Shown here piece after piece: positions 40,121 through 49,105 of a stretch of 64,000 bases of DNA. Below the pieces are notes generated by a model that was not told the origin of the DNA, made no database searches, and saw only the letters and a list, made by a program, of their open reading frames with translations. Position 1 is the first letter of the stretch, and every line of letters starts with the position of its first letter. The position numbers and the translations under genes were made by a program. This DNA is from Falsochrobactrum tianjinense (GTDB lineage Bacteria > Pseudomonadota > Alphaproteobacteria > Rhizobiales > Rhizobiaceae), in the NCBI RefSeq assembly GCF_019100495.1, contig NZ_JAHRVA010000001.1:62001-126000 (forward strand), read 5' to 3'.

Positions 40121-40154
40121 AAGGCCGGAACTGCTCATGCAGCGATCCGGCCTT
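40121..40154 (-). terminator. Intergenic hairpin between mdh and sucC (attenuator or RNA-processing site)
   Basis: A perfect 9-base stem, AAGGCCGGA (40121-40129) against TCCGGCCTT (40146-40154). Inside it is a smaller stem CTGC-TCAT-GCAG (40131-40142). On the minus strand it is followed by TTCC only, so termination would be partial. It ends 31 bases before sucC, which fits tuning of mdh against suc expression. That role is inferred. Confidence 0.5.
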
Positions 40155-40163
40155 GTCTGGAAT

Positions 40164-41234
<1,071 letters not shown>

Positions 41235-41285
41235 TCAACTCATTATTTTGCGACCAATGTTTTCAATCGGTTAGAATTATATGTT

Positions 41286-41301
41286 CTTACGTAAACGTAA
41301 G
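41286..41301. promoter_or_regulatory. 16-base palindromic operator candidate upstream of mdh
   Basis: CTTACGT-AA-ACGTAAG is a perfect palindrome about 160 bases upstream of the mdh start. It resembles the TTTACGT/ACGTAAA type of sites reported for MerR-family regulators of acyl-CoA and branched-chain amino acid use (LiuR-like) in proteobacteria; that likeness is from memory. A regulator of TCA flux binding here would affect mdh and possibly the suc genes. Confidence 0.45.
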
Positions 41302-41333
41302 ATAAATTGGCAAAATGAAAACAATCCCACTCC

Positions 41334-41359
41334 CTCGCCTATGACACACGATAGGCGAG
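41334..41359 (-). terminator. Hairpin at the zapE-mdh boundary, likely zapE terminator
   Basis: A perfect 9-base stem, CTCGCCTAT (41334-41342) against ATAGGCGAG (41351-41359), with an 8-base loop. It lies 132 bases after the zapE stop. On the minus strand the T-rich run TTGTTTTC comes only about 9 bases after the stem, so it may be partly rho-dependent. Confidence 0.5.
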
Positions 41360-41490
41360 TCTTCGTTTCCTCCACATGGCCAACCACCCTATGTCCTGCC
41401 CGGCCTCACCGGTCGGTTTTGCCGACGGTCAAGATAGCTCACGAGCGATATAAGTCCAGTCTGTGGCAATCAGATGATGATCCGCCCCTG

Positions 41491-42654
41491 TCAGGCCGCA
41501 TCCTCGGGAATCCGGGAGAGATATTCCGCGCTCTGCATTTCAAAAAGGCGCGATGCGGTGCGGTCGAACTCGAAGGCTTCGGTGCCGTGCCGCGCCTGAT
41601 AGAGTTTTTCCGGCGGCGCATCAGCGGAAACGAACAGCTGCGCATGGTGATCGTAAAGCACGTCGATGAGCAGGATGAAGCGCTTGGCCTCATTGCGGCG
41701 CGTATAGTCGAGCACCGGAACATCATCGATGAACAGTGTCGGATAGCGTTTGACGATGGCAATATAATCCGACGCCGCCAGCGGTCTGGCGCAAAGCTCA
41801 TCGAAGGTGAAGCGCGCAGCACCCGCAACCGTATGCCGGACTTCGATCTCGCGGCCCTTGATATGGATCACATCGGGCTTTTCAGGAGTGCCGTTCTTGT
41901 GGTTCGCCCATGCGACATTCATGCGCTTGGTCGTCTCCAGCCCCAGCGGCGTGAGGTAGACTGGCTGGCGGTCGAGTTTTTCCAGCCGGTAATCAGTGCG
42001 CGAATCGAGATTGATCACATCGACATGCTGCTTGAGAACCTGCACGAAAGGCAGGAAAAGCTGGCGGTTCAGCCCGTCGCGATAAAGATTGTCGGGCGCA
42101 ACGTTCGAGGTCGCCACCAGCACCACGCCGCGCGCGAAAAGGGCGCTGAACAGCCGCGACAGGATCATCGCATCGGCAATATCGGTGACGGTGAACTCGT
42201 CGAAACACAGCACCCACGCCTGCTGGCTGAGCGCATCCGCCACCGGCGGAATCGGATCGTCCTGTTTGGTCTCACCGCGCTTGTGCGCCTGCCGGTGCGC
42301 ATAGATGCGCTCATGCACATCGGCCATGAAATCGTTGAAATGCGCGCGCCGCTTGCGCTCGATGGGCAAGAGCTGGAAGAACATGTCCATCAGCATGGTC
42401 TTGCCCCGCCCGACCTCGCCATGGACATAAAGCCCCTTGACGATGGCGGTGGCGTCCTTGCGCTTGCCAAACAGCCAGCCCAGAGCGCTCGATTTTCGCG
42501 ACAGCCGCCTGGTGCAGATTTCCTCGATCAGGCGGTCATATCGATCGGTGAGGCCGCGCTGGGCGGGGTCGCCATCGACATCGCCCGCCTGCACCATGGC
42601 GTCATAATGCTCGCGCAAAGAGGGAAAGGCTTTCAGATTGCCGTCAAAAGACAT
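41491..42654 (-). CDS. zapE: Cell division protein ZapE (AFG1-like ATPase)
   Basis: A 387-residue AAA-type ATPase. Walker A reads VHGEVGRGKTMLMDMFF and Walker B LCFDEFTVTDIADAMIL; sensor and arginine-finger region VATSNVAPDNLYRDGLNRQLFLPF (two pieces) follows. The C-terminal part has FIDDVPVL and FILLIDVLYDHHAQLFVSADA, typical of the AFG1/ZapE family. In E. coli ZapE helps constriction of the Z ring; in mitochondria the family handles respiratory-chain quality control. It precedes mdh in the same direction, as in related genomes. Confidence 0.92.
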   Translation of the reverse strand: MSFDGNLKAFPSLREHYDAMVQAGDVDGDPAQRGLTDRYDRLIEEICTRRLSRKSSALGWLFGKRKDATAIVKGLYVHGEVGRGKTMLMDMFFQLLPIERKRRAHFNDFMADVHERIYAHRQAHKRGETKQDDPIPPVADALSQQAWVLCFDEFTVTDIADAMILSRLFSALFARGVVLVATSNVAPDNLYRDGLNRQLFLPFVQVLKQHVDVINLDSRTDYRLEKLDRQPVYLTPLGLETTKRMNVAWANHKNGTPEKPDVIHIKGREIEVRHTVAGAARFTFDELCARPLAASDYIAIVKRYPTLFIDDVPVLDYTRRNEAKRFILLIDVLYDHHAQLFVSADAPPEKLYQARHGTEAFEFDRTASRLFEMQSAEYLSRIPEDAA

Positions 42655-42737
42655 GATAGGTTGCGTCCAAAACCCTTCATCAAAATATGGCGGAGCGATT
42701 TTAACCGCCCCGCCCCGCGCCGTGCTGTAATATCAAA

Positions 42738-43280
42738 TCAACGGGAAAGAGAAAGCGCCTGTCCCGCCACGGTCTGTCCGTCGAAGCGGCTCTGGCCGGA
42801 GGAGTAAAGCGTAGCCACCGTCCCGCCATTGGCGTCATAGAGCGAGAGCTGCTTGCCGTTCACAGCCCATGAGGCAAGGCTTGCAAGCTCGCCGGGGCAG
42901 CGCAGCGGACCCGCGCGGAAGCCCTGACCATATTTGGTCTGCGGGGTAGCGATCTTGCAGCTCTGTCCGGCAAGGTTGGCGTTCCACACGCCTGCGACCG
43001 ATCCTGGCGTCAGATCAGGAGCCGATTCCGGCGGCAGGCTTGCCATCTGCGTTCCGCTATCCTGCGGTGCAGTTTCGGTGACTGGCGGCGTCGGGAACTG
43101 CGTAGGATTGGGATTGGGATTGAGACTGCCCTTCTGCACGGTGCCTGACGGAGCAGGCCGCAATGGTGCAGGCGGAGGCGGCGATGCATTGTCGAAACTT
43201 CCAACCCGGGAGCTTTGGCAACCGGCCAGTATGACGCCAGCCGCAGCAATGCCGAGCAAACTTGCTTTTGAAATTCCCAT
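42738..43280 (-). CDS. omp19: Outer membrane lipoprotein Omp19 (Inh-type protease inhibitor)
   Basis: A 180-residue lipoprotein. The signal peptide ends in the lipobox LAGC (residues 18-21), followed by QSSR and a long Pro-rich linker (about residues 35-85). The C-terminal domain (VAGVWNANLAGQSCKIATPQ, CPGELASLASWAVNGKQL, LYDANGGTVATLY) is an Inh-type beta barrel. In Brucella, Omp19 is a surface lipoprotein that inhibits host proteases and helps survival in the gut and lysosome. From memory this protein is very close to Brucella Omp19 but differs at several sites. The start at 43280 has GGAGA 5 bases upstream. Confidence 0.88.
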   Translation of the reverse strand: MGISKASLLGIAAAGVILAGCQSSRVGSFDNASPPPPAPLRPAPSGTVQKGSLNPNPNPTQFPTPPVTETAPQDSGTQMASLPPESAPDLTPGSVAGVWNANLAGQSCKIATPQTKYGQGFRAGPLRCPGELASLASWAVNGKQLSLYDANGGTVATLYSSGQSRFDGQTVAGQALSLSR

Positions 43281-43660
43281 CTGGTTCTCCATTTCTATCG
43301 TGATGCCGGGGCCGAATTCGATCGGGGGGACAACCCCGCGCACTGCCTGCTTTCGCTTGCAGAAAGCCTGACCTAAAAACAATATTGCACCGATAAAATG
43401 GCTATATGGTTAAAAAATCAACTGCACTGCACGGCAAATCCGAGCACAAACCGATCAAGAAGGCTTGAAACCACTTACAAATTTTGACAATGGGGCAGGA
43501 AGGTCACAGTTTTTCTGCAATAGTCCGCGAAAATGCCGAATAAACGGGCCTTCCGCCAATCACTTGCCGGCACATCTCCAGCACTGGCAATTTGCGGGCT
43601 TTTCCGCCATATAGAGCATCTCCAGCAAAGTTAGAGCGCCTGACGTTACAGGAACCACCG
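43281..43660. other. Intergenic region between omp19 and dapF
   Basis: A 380-base divergent region with no credible gene. It must hold the promoters of omp19 and dapF. A TTGACA hexamer at 43484-43489 points toward dapF, but no good -10 box follows at the expected distance. I see no repeat or strong hairpin in it. Confidence 0.5.
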
Positions 43661-44542
43661 ATGAACAAGGCAGTCTTCGCCAAGATGAACGGATTGGGCA
43701 ACAAGATCATTGTTGTCGATATGCGCGGGCGCGCCGACCGGATTGCACCCGCCGCAGCAATCCGTCTGGCGGGCGAAAGCGAAACCGCATTCGACCAGAT
43801 CATGGCGATCCACGATTCCAGGACGCCCGGCACCGATTACTATATCGAGATCATCAATTGCGACGGCACGCAGGCGCAGGCCTGCGGCAATGGCACGCGC
43901 TGCGTGGTGCAATGGCTGTCGCGTGAAAGCGGCAGGCATGATTTCACTTTCGAGACGCTCGCCGGCATTCTGACCGCCAATGAACATGAAGACGGCCTGA
44001 TTACGGTGGATATGGGCAAGCCACATTTCGGCTGGCAGGAAATCCCGCTGGCGCATGAAGTCAAAGACACACGCGCAATCGATCTTGCCGCCGGTCCCGC
44101 CAATGTCCCCGTCCTGCAATCACCTTCGATTGCGTCCATGGGTAATCCGCATGCAATCTTCTGGGTCGAGAACGATGTTTGGTCCTATGCGCTCGACGAA
44201 TACGGGCCTGTGCTCGAACATGATCCGATCTTCCCCGAGCGCGCCAATATTTCGATTGCCCGCGTAACATCGCGCGAAAGCATGGATATGCGCACATGGG
44301 AGCGCGGTGCCGGACTGACGCGCGCCTGCGGTTCCGCCGCCTGCGCCGCCGCCGTTTCCGCCGCTCGCACCGGGCGCACCGAACGCAAGCTCACGGTTAA
44401 TGTTCCCGGTGGACCACTCAGAATCGAATGGCGGGACGATGACCACGTCATGATGACCGGCCCCGCCGAATGGGAATTTGACGGCAGCTTAGATCCGGCA
44501 ACCGGCGCATGGAGCCGCAACGCCAGCCGGGGAGCAGCCTGA
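43661..44542 (+). CDS. dapF: Diaminopimelate epimerase
   Basis: A 293-residue cofactor-independent racemase making meso-diaminopimelate for lysine and peptidoglycan. The two catalytic cysteines are in [13 protein letters not shown] (about Cys73) and [16 protein letters not shown] (about Cys222), each with the GNG or GSAA pattern of the family. It starts [15 protein letters not shown], with CAGGAAC before the ATG at 43661. Its stop codon overlaps the mtaB start (TGATG), so the two are translationally coupled. Confidence 0.95.
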   Translation: MNKAVFAKMNGLGNKIIVVDMRGRADRIAPAAAIRLAGESETAFDQIMAIHDSRTPGTDYYIEIINCDGTQAQACGNGTRCVVQWLSRESGRHDFTFETLAGILTANEHEDGLITVDMGKPHFGWQEIPLAHEVKDTRAIDLAAGPANVPVLQSPSIASMGNPHAIFWVENDVWSYALDEYGPVLEHDPIFPERANISIARVTSRESMDMRTWERGAGLTRACGSAACAAAVSAARTGRTERKLTVNVPGGPLRIEWRDDDHVMMTGPAEWEFDGSLDPATGAWSRNASRGAA

Positions 44543-45804
44543 TGAGCGTCGAAATCGTAACATTCGGATGCCGCCTCAACACCTATGAATCCGAGGTGAT
44601 GAAGCGCGAGGCCGACACCGCCGGACTTGGCGAACTCAAAGACGGCGCGATCATCTTCAATACCTGCGCGGTAACGGCGGAAGCGGTGCGTCAGGCACGT
44701 CAGGCAATCCGCAAAGCGCGCCGCGATAACCCACAAGCGCGTATCATCGTCACCGGCTGCGCCGCCCAGACCGAAGCCGGAAAATTCGAGGCCATGGACG
44801 AAGTAGACCTCATTTTGGGCAATGAGGAAAAGCTGAAATCCAATTCCTACCGGATGCTGCCCGATTTCGGCGTCAACCAGTTCGAGAAGGTCCGCGTCAA
44901 CGACATTATGGAAGTGCGCGAAACCGCTAGCCATATGGTGGACGCCATCGAAGGTCGCGCGCGCGCTTTCGTGCAGGTGCAGAACGGCTGCGACCATCGC
45001 TGCACTTTCTGCATTATCCCCTATGGCCGCGGCAATTCGCGGTCCGTGCCCATGGGCGGCGTCGTCGATCAGGTCAAGCGGCTGGTCGGAAACGGTTACG
45101 CGGAAGTGGTGCTGACCGGTGTGGACATGACCTCCTACGGCCCGGACCTTCCCGGCAATCTTCGCCTCGGCAAGCTGGTGAAGACGGTTCTGGCTCAGGT
45201 GCCCGATTTGCAGCGGCTGCGCTTGTCTTCCATCGATTCCATCGAAGCGGACGACGACCTGATGGATGCCATCGCCAATGAAAAGCGCCTGATGCCGCAT
45301 CTGCACCTGTCGCTTCAGGCGGGCGACGACATGATTTTGAAGCGCATGAAGCGCCGCCATCTGCGCGACGATTCAATTGCGTTTTGTGAAGAAGTGCGCA
45401 AGCTTCGCCCCGACATGGTGTTCGGCGCCGACCTCATTGCCGGTTTCCCCACCGAAACCGAGGAAATGTTCGCAAACTCGCTCAAAATTGTCGAGGAATG
45501 CGGCCTCACCCATCTGCACGTCTTTCCCTATAGCCCACGCGAAGGCACACCTGCTGCACGCATGCCGCAAGTGCGCCGCGAGATCGTCAAGGAACGCGCC
45601 GCACGCCTGCGCAAAGCGGGTGAAGACGCCTATCAAAAACATCTCATCTCGCTCACCGGCACGCAGCAGCAATTGCTGATCGAGAAAGAAGGCATCGCCC
45701 GTACTGAAGGCTTCACGCTTGCCGCTGTCGATCAGGGGAACCCTGGCGAAATCATCGAACGTAACGTGACAGGCCATGACGGCGAAAAGCTCCTCACCCG
45801 TTAG
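44542..45804 (+). CDS. mtaB: tRNA t6A37 methylthiotransferase MtaB
   Basis: A 420-residue radical-SAM enzyme that adds a methylthio group to t6A37 of tRNAs reading ANN codons. The N-terminal UPF0004 domain has VTFGCRLNTYESEVM, NTCAVTAEA and VTGCAAQTE, each with a cluster Cys. The radical-SAM motif is CDHRCTFCIIPYGRG (CxxxCxxC). GADLIAGFPTETEE and THLHVFPYSPREGTPA follow. The Cys positions fit MtaB rather than MiaB. It starts inside the dapF stop. Confidence 0.92.
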   Translation: MSVEIVTFGCRLNTYESEVMKREADTAGLGELKDGAIIFNTCAVTAEAVRQARQAIRKARRDNPQARIIVTGCAAQTEAGKFEAMDEVDLILGNEEKLKSNSYRMLPDFGVNQFEKVRVNDIMEVRETASHMVDAIEGRARAFVQVQNGCDHRCTFCIIPYGRGNSRSVPMGGVVDQVKRLVGNGYAEVVLTGVDMTSYGPDLPGNLRLGKLVKTVLAQVPDLQRLRLSSIDSIEADDDLMDAIANEKRLMPHLHLSLQAGDDMILKRMKRRHLRDDSIAFCEEVRKLRPDMVFGADLIAGFPTETEEMFANSLKIVEECGLTHLHVFPYSPREGTPAARMPQVRREIVKERAARLRKAGEDAYQKHLISLTGTQQQLLIEKEGIARTEGFTLAAVDQGNPGEIIERNVTGHDGEKLLTR

Positions 45805-45842
45805 GCAGAGTCGCAAGCGGCTTAGATAAGGCATCGGAATTC

Positions 45843-47132
45843 ATGGCAATCGGTTTCATCAAGAAAATGTTCTCCTTCGGCAAGAAGGAGGTCGAGGAAA
45901 AGCCGGACGAGCAACCCGCTCCCGACACCGTGGAGACGGAAGCTCCTCCAGCACCCGAAACACCCGCCGAAACCTCTGCTTCCGAGCCTGAGCCCCAACC
46001 GGAGCCACAGGAAGAGCGCGAACCCGAACATCCCGTCGCCGAGATCGAAATTGCGATCGAGCAGCCTCCGGTAATGGAACCGCCCGCCCCCGAACCGATT
46101 GCTCCCGAAGCCCCTCCCGCTCCTGAGCTGCCCGCCAGACCCAAAAAGGTGAAAGTCACCAAGGCCGTCGAGGAGCAGCAGGAAGAGGCCCCCGTAGAGG
46201 CGGCACCGGAGCCCAAACTTTCATGGTTCGAGCGTCTCCGGCACGGCCTTGCCCGTTCGTCGAACTCGCTCAGCGATTCCATCGGCGGCATTTTCACCAA
46301 GCGCAAGCTCGATGACGACACGCTGCAAGACCTCGAAGACGTTCTCATTCAGGCCGATCTCGGTCTTGAAACCGCCATGCGCGTGACGGACGCGCTGTCT
46401 TCCAGCCGTTACGGCAAGGATGTCTCCAGCGACGAAGTACGTGCCATCATGGGCGCGGAAATCGAAAAAGTTCTCGGCCCCGTGGCGCAGCCTCTGGAGC
46501 TTGATCTTTCGCACAAACCGCATGTCATTCTCGTCGTCGGCGTCAATGGTACTGGCAAGACGACAACTATCGGCAAGCTTGCAGCAAAGCTTACCGCAGG
46601 CGGCCTGAAAGTCATGCTTGCGGCGGGCGATACGTTCCGTGCCGCAGCCATCGAGCAACTGCACATCTGGGGTGAGCGCACCGGCGCGCCCGTCGTATCA
46701 AGCAAGCTTGGCGCTGATGCCGCGGGGCTTGCCTATGACGCTTGGGAGAGAGCCAAGGAAGCAGGCAGCGACGTGCTGATCATCGACACGGCGGGCCGTC
46801 TGCAGAATAAGGCCGAACTGATGGAAGAGCTTGCCAAGATCGTGCGCGTTCTCGGCAAGCATGACCCGGAAGCCCCGCACACAGTCTTGCAGACGCTCGA
46901 CGCCACCACAGGACAGAATGCGCTCAATCAGGTCGAGATTTTCAAGAATATCGCTGGCGTTAACGGCCTGGTCATGACCAAGCTTGACGGCACGGCGCGC
47001 GGCGGCATTCTGGTGGCGATTTCCGCCACGCATAAGCTGCCGGTCTATTTCATTGGCGTCGGTGAAGGCATCGACGATCTGGAACCATTTGCGGCCAAGG
47101 ATTTTGCCCGCGCCATTGCAGGAGTTGCCTGA
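45843..47132 (+). CDS. ftsY: Signal recognition particle receptor FtsY
   Basis: A 429-residue SRP-type GTPase that docks ribosome-SRP complexes at the membrane. It opens with an amphipathic helix ([13 protein letters not shown]) and a long Glu/Pro-rich A region (about residues 18-115). The N domain and GTPase domain follow, with [17 protein letters not shown] (P-loop), [26 protein letters not shown] and [10 protein letters not shown]. All G motifs are intact. It overlaps yciB by one base (ATGATGG-type junction at 47132). Confidence 0.96.
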   Translation: MAIGFIKKMFSFGKKEVEEKPDEQPAPDTVETEAPPAPETPAETSASEPEPQPEPQEEREPEHPVAEIEIAIEQPPVMEPPAPEPIAPEAPPAPELPARPKKVKVTKAVEEQQEEAPVEAAPEPKLSWFERLRHGLARSSNSLSDSIGGIFTKRKLDDDTLQDLEDVLIQADLGLETAMRVTDALSSSRYGKDVSSDEVRAIMGAEIEKVLGPVAQPLELDLSHKPHVILVVGVNGTGKTTTIGKLAAKLTAGGLKVMLAAGDTFRAAAIEQLHIWGERTGAPVVSSKLGADAAGLAYDAWERAKEAGSDVLIIDTAGRLQNKAELMEELAKIVRVLGKHDPEAPHTVLQTLDATTGQNALNQVEIFKNIAGVNGLVMTKLDGTARGGILVAISATHKLPVYFIGVGEGIDDLEPFAAKDFARAIAGVA

Positions 47133-47791
47133 TGGAGCATCACGTCTTCGAACGCGATCCGTCGCAGAAAAGCGAAGCCGAACGCAAGGAAGTTCCGCCG
47201 CTTCTCAAGCTGGCGCTGGAACTGGGACCGCTTCTGGTCTTCTTCTTCGCCAACGCGCGCGGCGAAAGCCTGATCGCACGCTTCCCGGTGCTGGGCCAGA
47301 TCGGCGAGCCGATCTTTCTGGCGACAGCACTGTTCATGGTAGCAACCGTCATCGCGCTTGCGGCATCATGGTCGATGACCCGCACGCTGCCCATCATGCC
47401 GCTGATTTCGGGCATCGTGGTTCTGGCCTTCGGCGCGCTGACGCTGTGGCTGCATAATGAGACCTTCATCAAGATGAAGCCCACCATCGTCAATACGCTT
47501 TTCGGCATGATTCTTCTCGGCGGTCTTTTCTTCGGAAAATCCCTGCTCGGCTATGTGTTCGATTCAGCCTTCAAGCTCGACGCGGACGGCTGGCGCAAGC
47601 TCACTTTCCGCTGGGGCGTGTTCTTTCTGTTTCTGGCCGTCGCCAATGAAGCTGTCTGGCGCAATTTCTCGACCGATGCCTGGGTGGCCTTCAAGGTTTG
47701 GGGCATCATGCCCATCACCATTGTTTTCACGCTTTCACAAATGCCGCTTATCCAAAAACACAGTCTGCCGGAACAAGCACCAACCGAATGA
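47132..47791 (+). CDS. yciB: YciB/septation protein A family membrane protein
   Basis: A 219-residue inner-membrane protein with five or six membrane segments. [20 protein letters not shown] opens the family signature, and [21 protein letters not shown] and [19 protein letters not shown] (in pieces) are equally characteristic. The family affects cell-envelope integrity and septation; its molecular role is unsettled. It directly follows ftsY, and its stop codon overlaps an alternative in-frame ATG of the next gene. Confidence 0.92.
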   Translation: MEHHVFERDPSQKSEAERKEVPPLLKLALELGPLLVFFFANARGESLIARFPVLGQIGEPIFLATALFMVATVIALAASWSMTRTLPIMPLISGIVVLAFGALTLWLHNETFIKMKPTIVNTLFGMILLGGLFFGKSLLGYVFDSAFKLDADGWRKLTFRWGVFFLFLAVANEAVWRNFSTDAWVAFKVWGIMPITIVFTLSQMPLIQKHSLPEQAPTE

Positions 47792-47805
47792 ATGAGGAGA
47801 ACGCC

Positions 47806-48591
47806 ATGCCCCGCAGTGATGATAAACGGCTCGATATCGAACAATTCATCTGCCGCAGCGATAATTATGGCGTTCTCATTCATGATCCAGAAAGCGAACT
47901 GACTGCATCCATCGACGCGCCCGATGCGGGCGCCATCGAAGCGGCTCTGGAGCGGCGCGGCTGGACGCTCGATTTCATCTTCACCACCCATCATCACCTC
48001 GACCATGTAGAGGCTAATGAAGTGCTGAAAGCCAAATTCGGCATCAGTATTATCGGCCCCAAGGCCGAAGCGGCCAAAATCCCCGGCATCGACCGCGCAG
48101 TCGAGGATGGCGATGAATTCACCTTCGGCCTGTTCAAGGTGCAAGTCATCTCCACGCCCGGCCACACGGCAGGCGAGATTTCCTATTATATACCCGAAGC
48201 GAAGGCCGTCTTTACCGGCGACACGCTGTTTGCATTGGGTTGCGGGCGGCTGTTCGAAGGCAATCCCGCTACCATGTTCCACTCCCTACAAAAGCTCATC
48301 GCCCTGCCCGGCGACACGGCGGTCTATTGCGGCCATGAATATACCGAAAGCAATGCACGCTTCGCGCTCACCATCGATCCAGGCAATTCAGCGCTGAAGG
48401 AACGCGCCGTCGAGATCGCCCGGTTGCGCGCGGCGGACCGGATGACGCTTCCGACCACCATCGCCCTTGAAATGGCAACCAATCCCTTCCTGCGCTGGCA
48501 TGATGGCGGCATCCGCGCACGCCTTGGCTTGCAGGAAGCTGCCGACGAAGCCGTGTTTGCGGAAATCCGCAAGCGCAAAGACCTGTTTTAG
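47806..48591 (+). CDS. gloB: Hydroxyacylglutathione hydrolase (glyoxalase II)-like protein
   Basis: A 261-residue metallo-beta-lactamase-fold enzyme that hydrolyses S-lactoylglutathione in methylglyoxal detoxification. The metal-binding motif is [14 protein letters not shown] (THxHxDH). [13 protein letters not shown] gives the next His, [19 protein letters not shown] the bridging Asp, and [14 protein letters not shown] the last His. The C-terminal substrate domain has NPFLRW. I start it at 47806, which is preceded by GAGGAGAACGCC, rather than the ATG at 47788 that overlaps yciB. Confidence 0.92.
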   Translation: MPRSDDKRLDIEQFICRSDNYGVLIHDPESELTASIDAPDAGAIEAALERRGWTLDFIFTTHHHLDHVEANEVLKAKFGISIIGPKAEAAKIPGIDRAVEDGDEFTFGLFKVQVISTPGHTAGEISYYIPEAKAVFTGDTLFALGCGRLFEGNPATMFHSLQKLIALPGDTAVYCGHEYTESNARFALTIDPGNSALKERAVEIARLRAADRMTLPTTIALEMATNPFLRWHDGGIRARLGLQEAADEAVFAEIRKRKDLF

Positions 48592-48603
48592 GATGAGAAG
48601 ACG

Positions 48604-49095
48604 ATGAACCTGTCCCGCTTCAAAAGCCTCAACCGCGCCGCATTCTTCGGCCTTTCGCTTGCCGTTCTGCCGTTCTGCATCCCTGCGGCGCTGGCGGAGG
48701 ATATTCTGGAGATTGCCACTCCACCGGAAACCCCGGCAGAAATCAATAACTTCAAGCTGAGCGAGGATCTTCTGACCCGTATGGAAAAAATCCATGCCGC
48801 ACTCGAAGAGATGCAGCTTTCCCCGACAGCCGAGGAAGGCCAGGATGCTCAGCCTTCGATGGATTCCATGGTAGGAAGCATCGAGTCGCGCCCCCAGGTG
48901 ATGGCTCTGATGAACGCTCAGAATATCAAACCGCGTGACTACCTCCTTGCCTATTTCGCCATGATGAGCGCGCTTGCCGCGGCTGACGCGGAAGAAGAAG
49001 ACCAGCTTGTCGATGAAGTGAAAAACATCAACCCCGAGCATGTCGAGTTCGGCAAGAAATATAGCGAGCGCATCCGCGAGCTGATCGGGGAATAG
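48604..49095 (+). CDS. Secreted acidic protein of unknown function
   Basis: A 163-residue protein with a clear signal peptide (MNLSRFKSLNRAAFFGLSLA, cut after ALA near residue 31). The mature part is strongly acidic and mostly helical, with many Met and Glu and a helix around DYLLAYFAMMSALAAADAEE. I recognise no domain. It starts 12 bases after gloB and is likely in the same transcript. The stop lies 10 bases before the convergent zntA stop. Confidence 0.72.
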   Translation: MNLSRFKSLNRAAFFGLSLAVLPFCIPAALAEDILEIATPPETPAEINNFKLSEDLLTRMEKIHAALEEMQLSPTAEEGQDAQPSMDSMVGSIESRPQVMALMNAQNIKPRDYLLAYFAMMSALAAADAEEEDQLVDEVKNINPEHVEFGKKYSERIRELIGE

Positions 49096-49105
49096 CCCGC
49101 AGGTT

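Noticed and set aside
41281-42807. A 508-codon plus-strand frame antisense to zapE
   Set aside because: Shadow of zapE on the opposite strand; composition is typical of reverse-frame translation of GC-rich genes.
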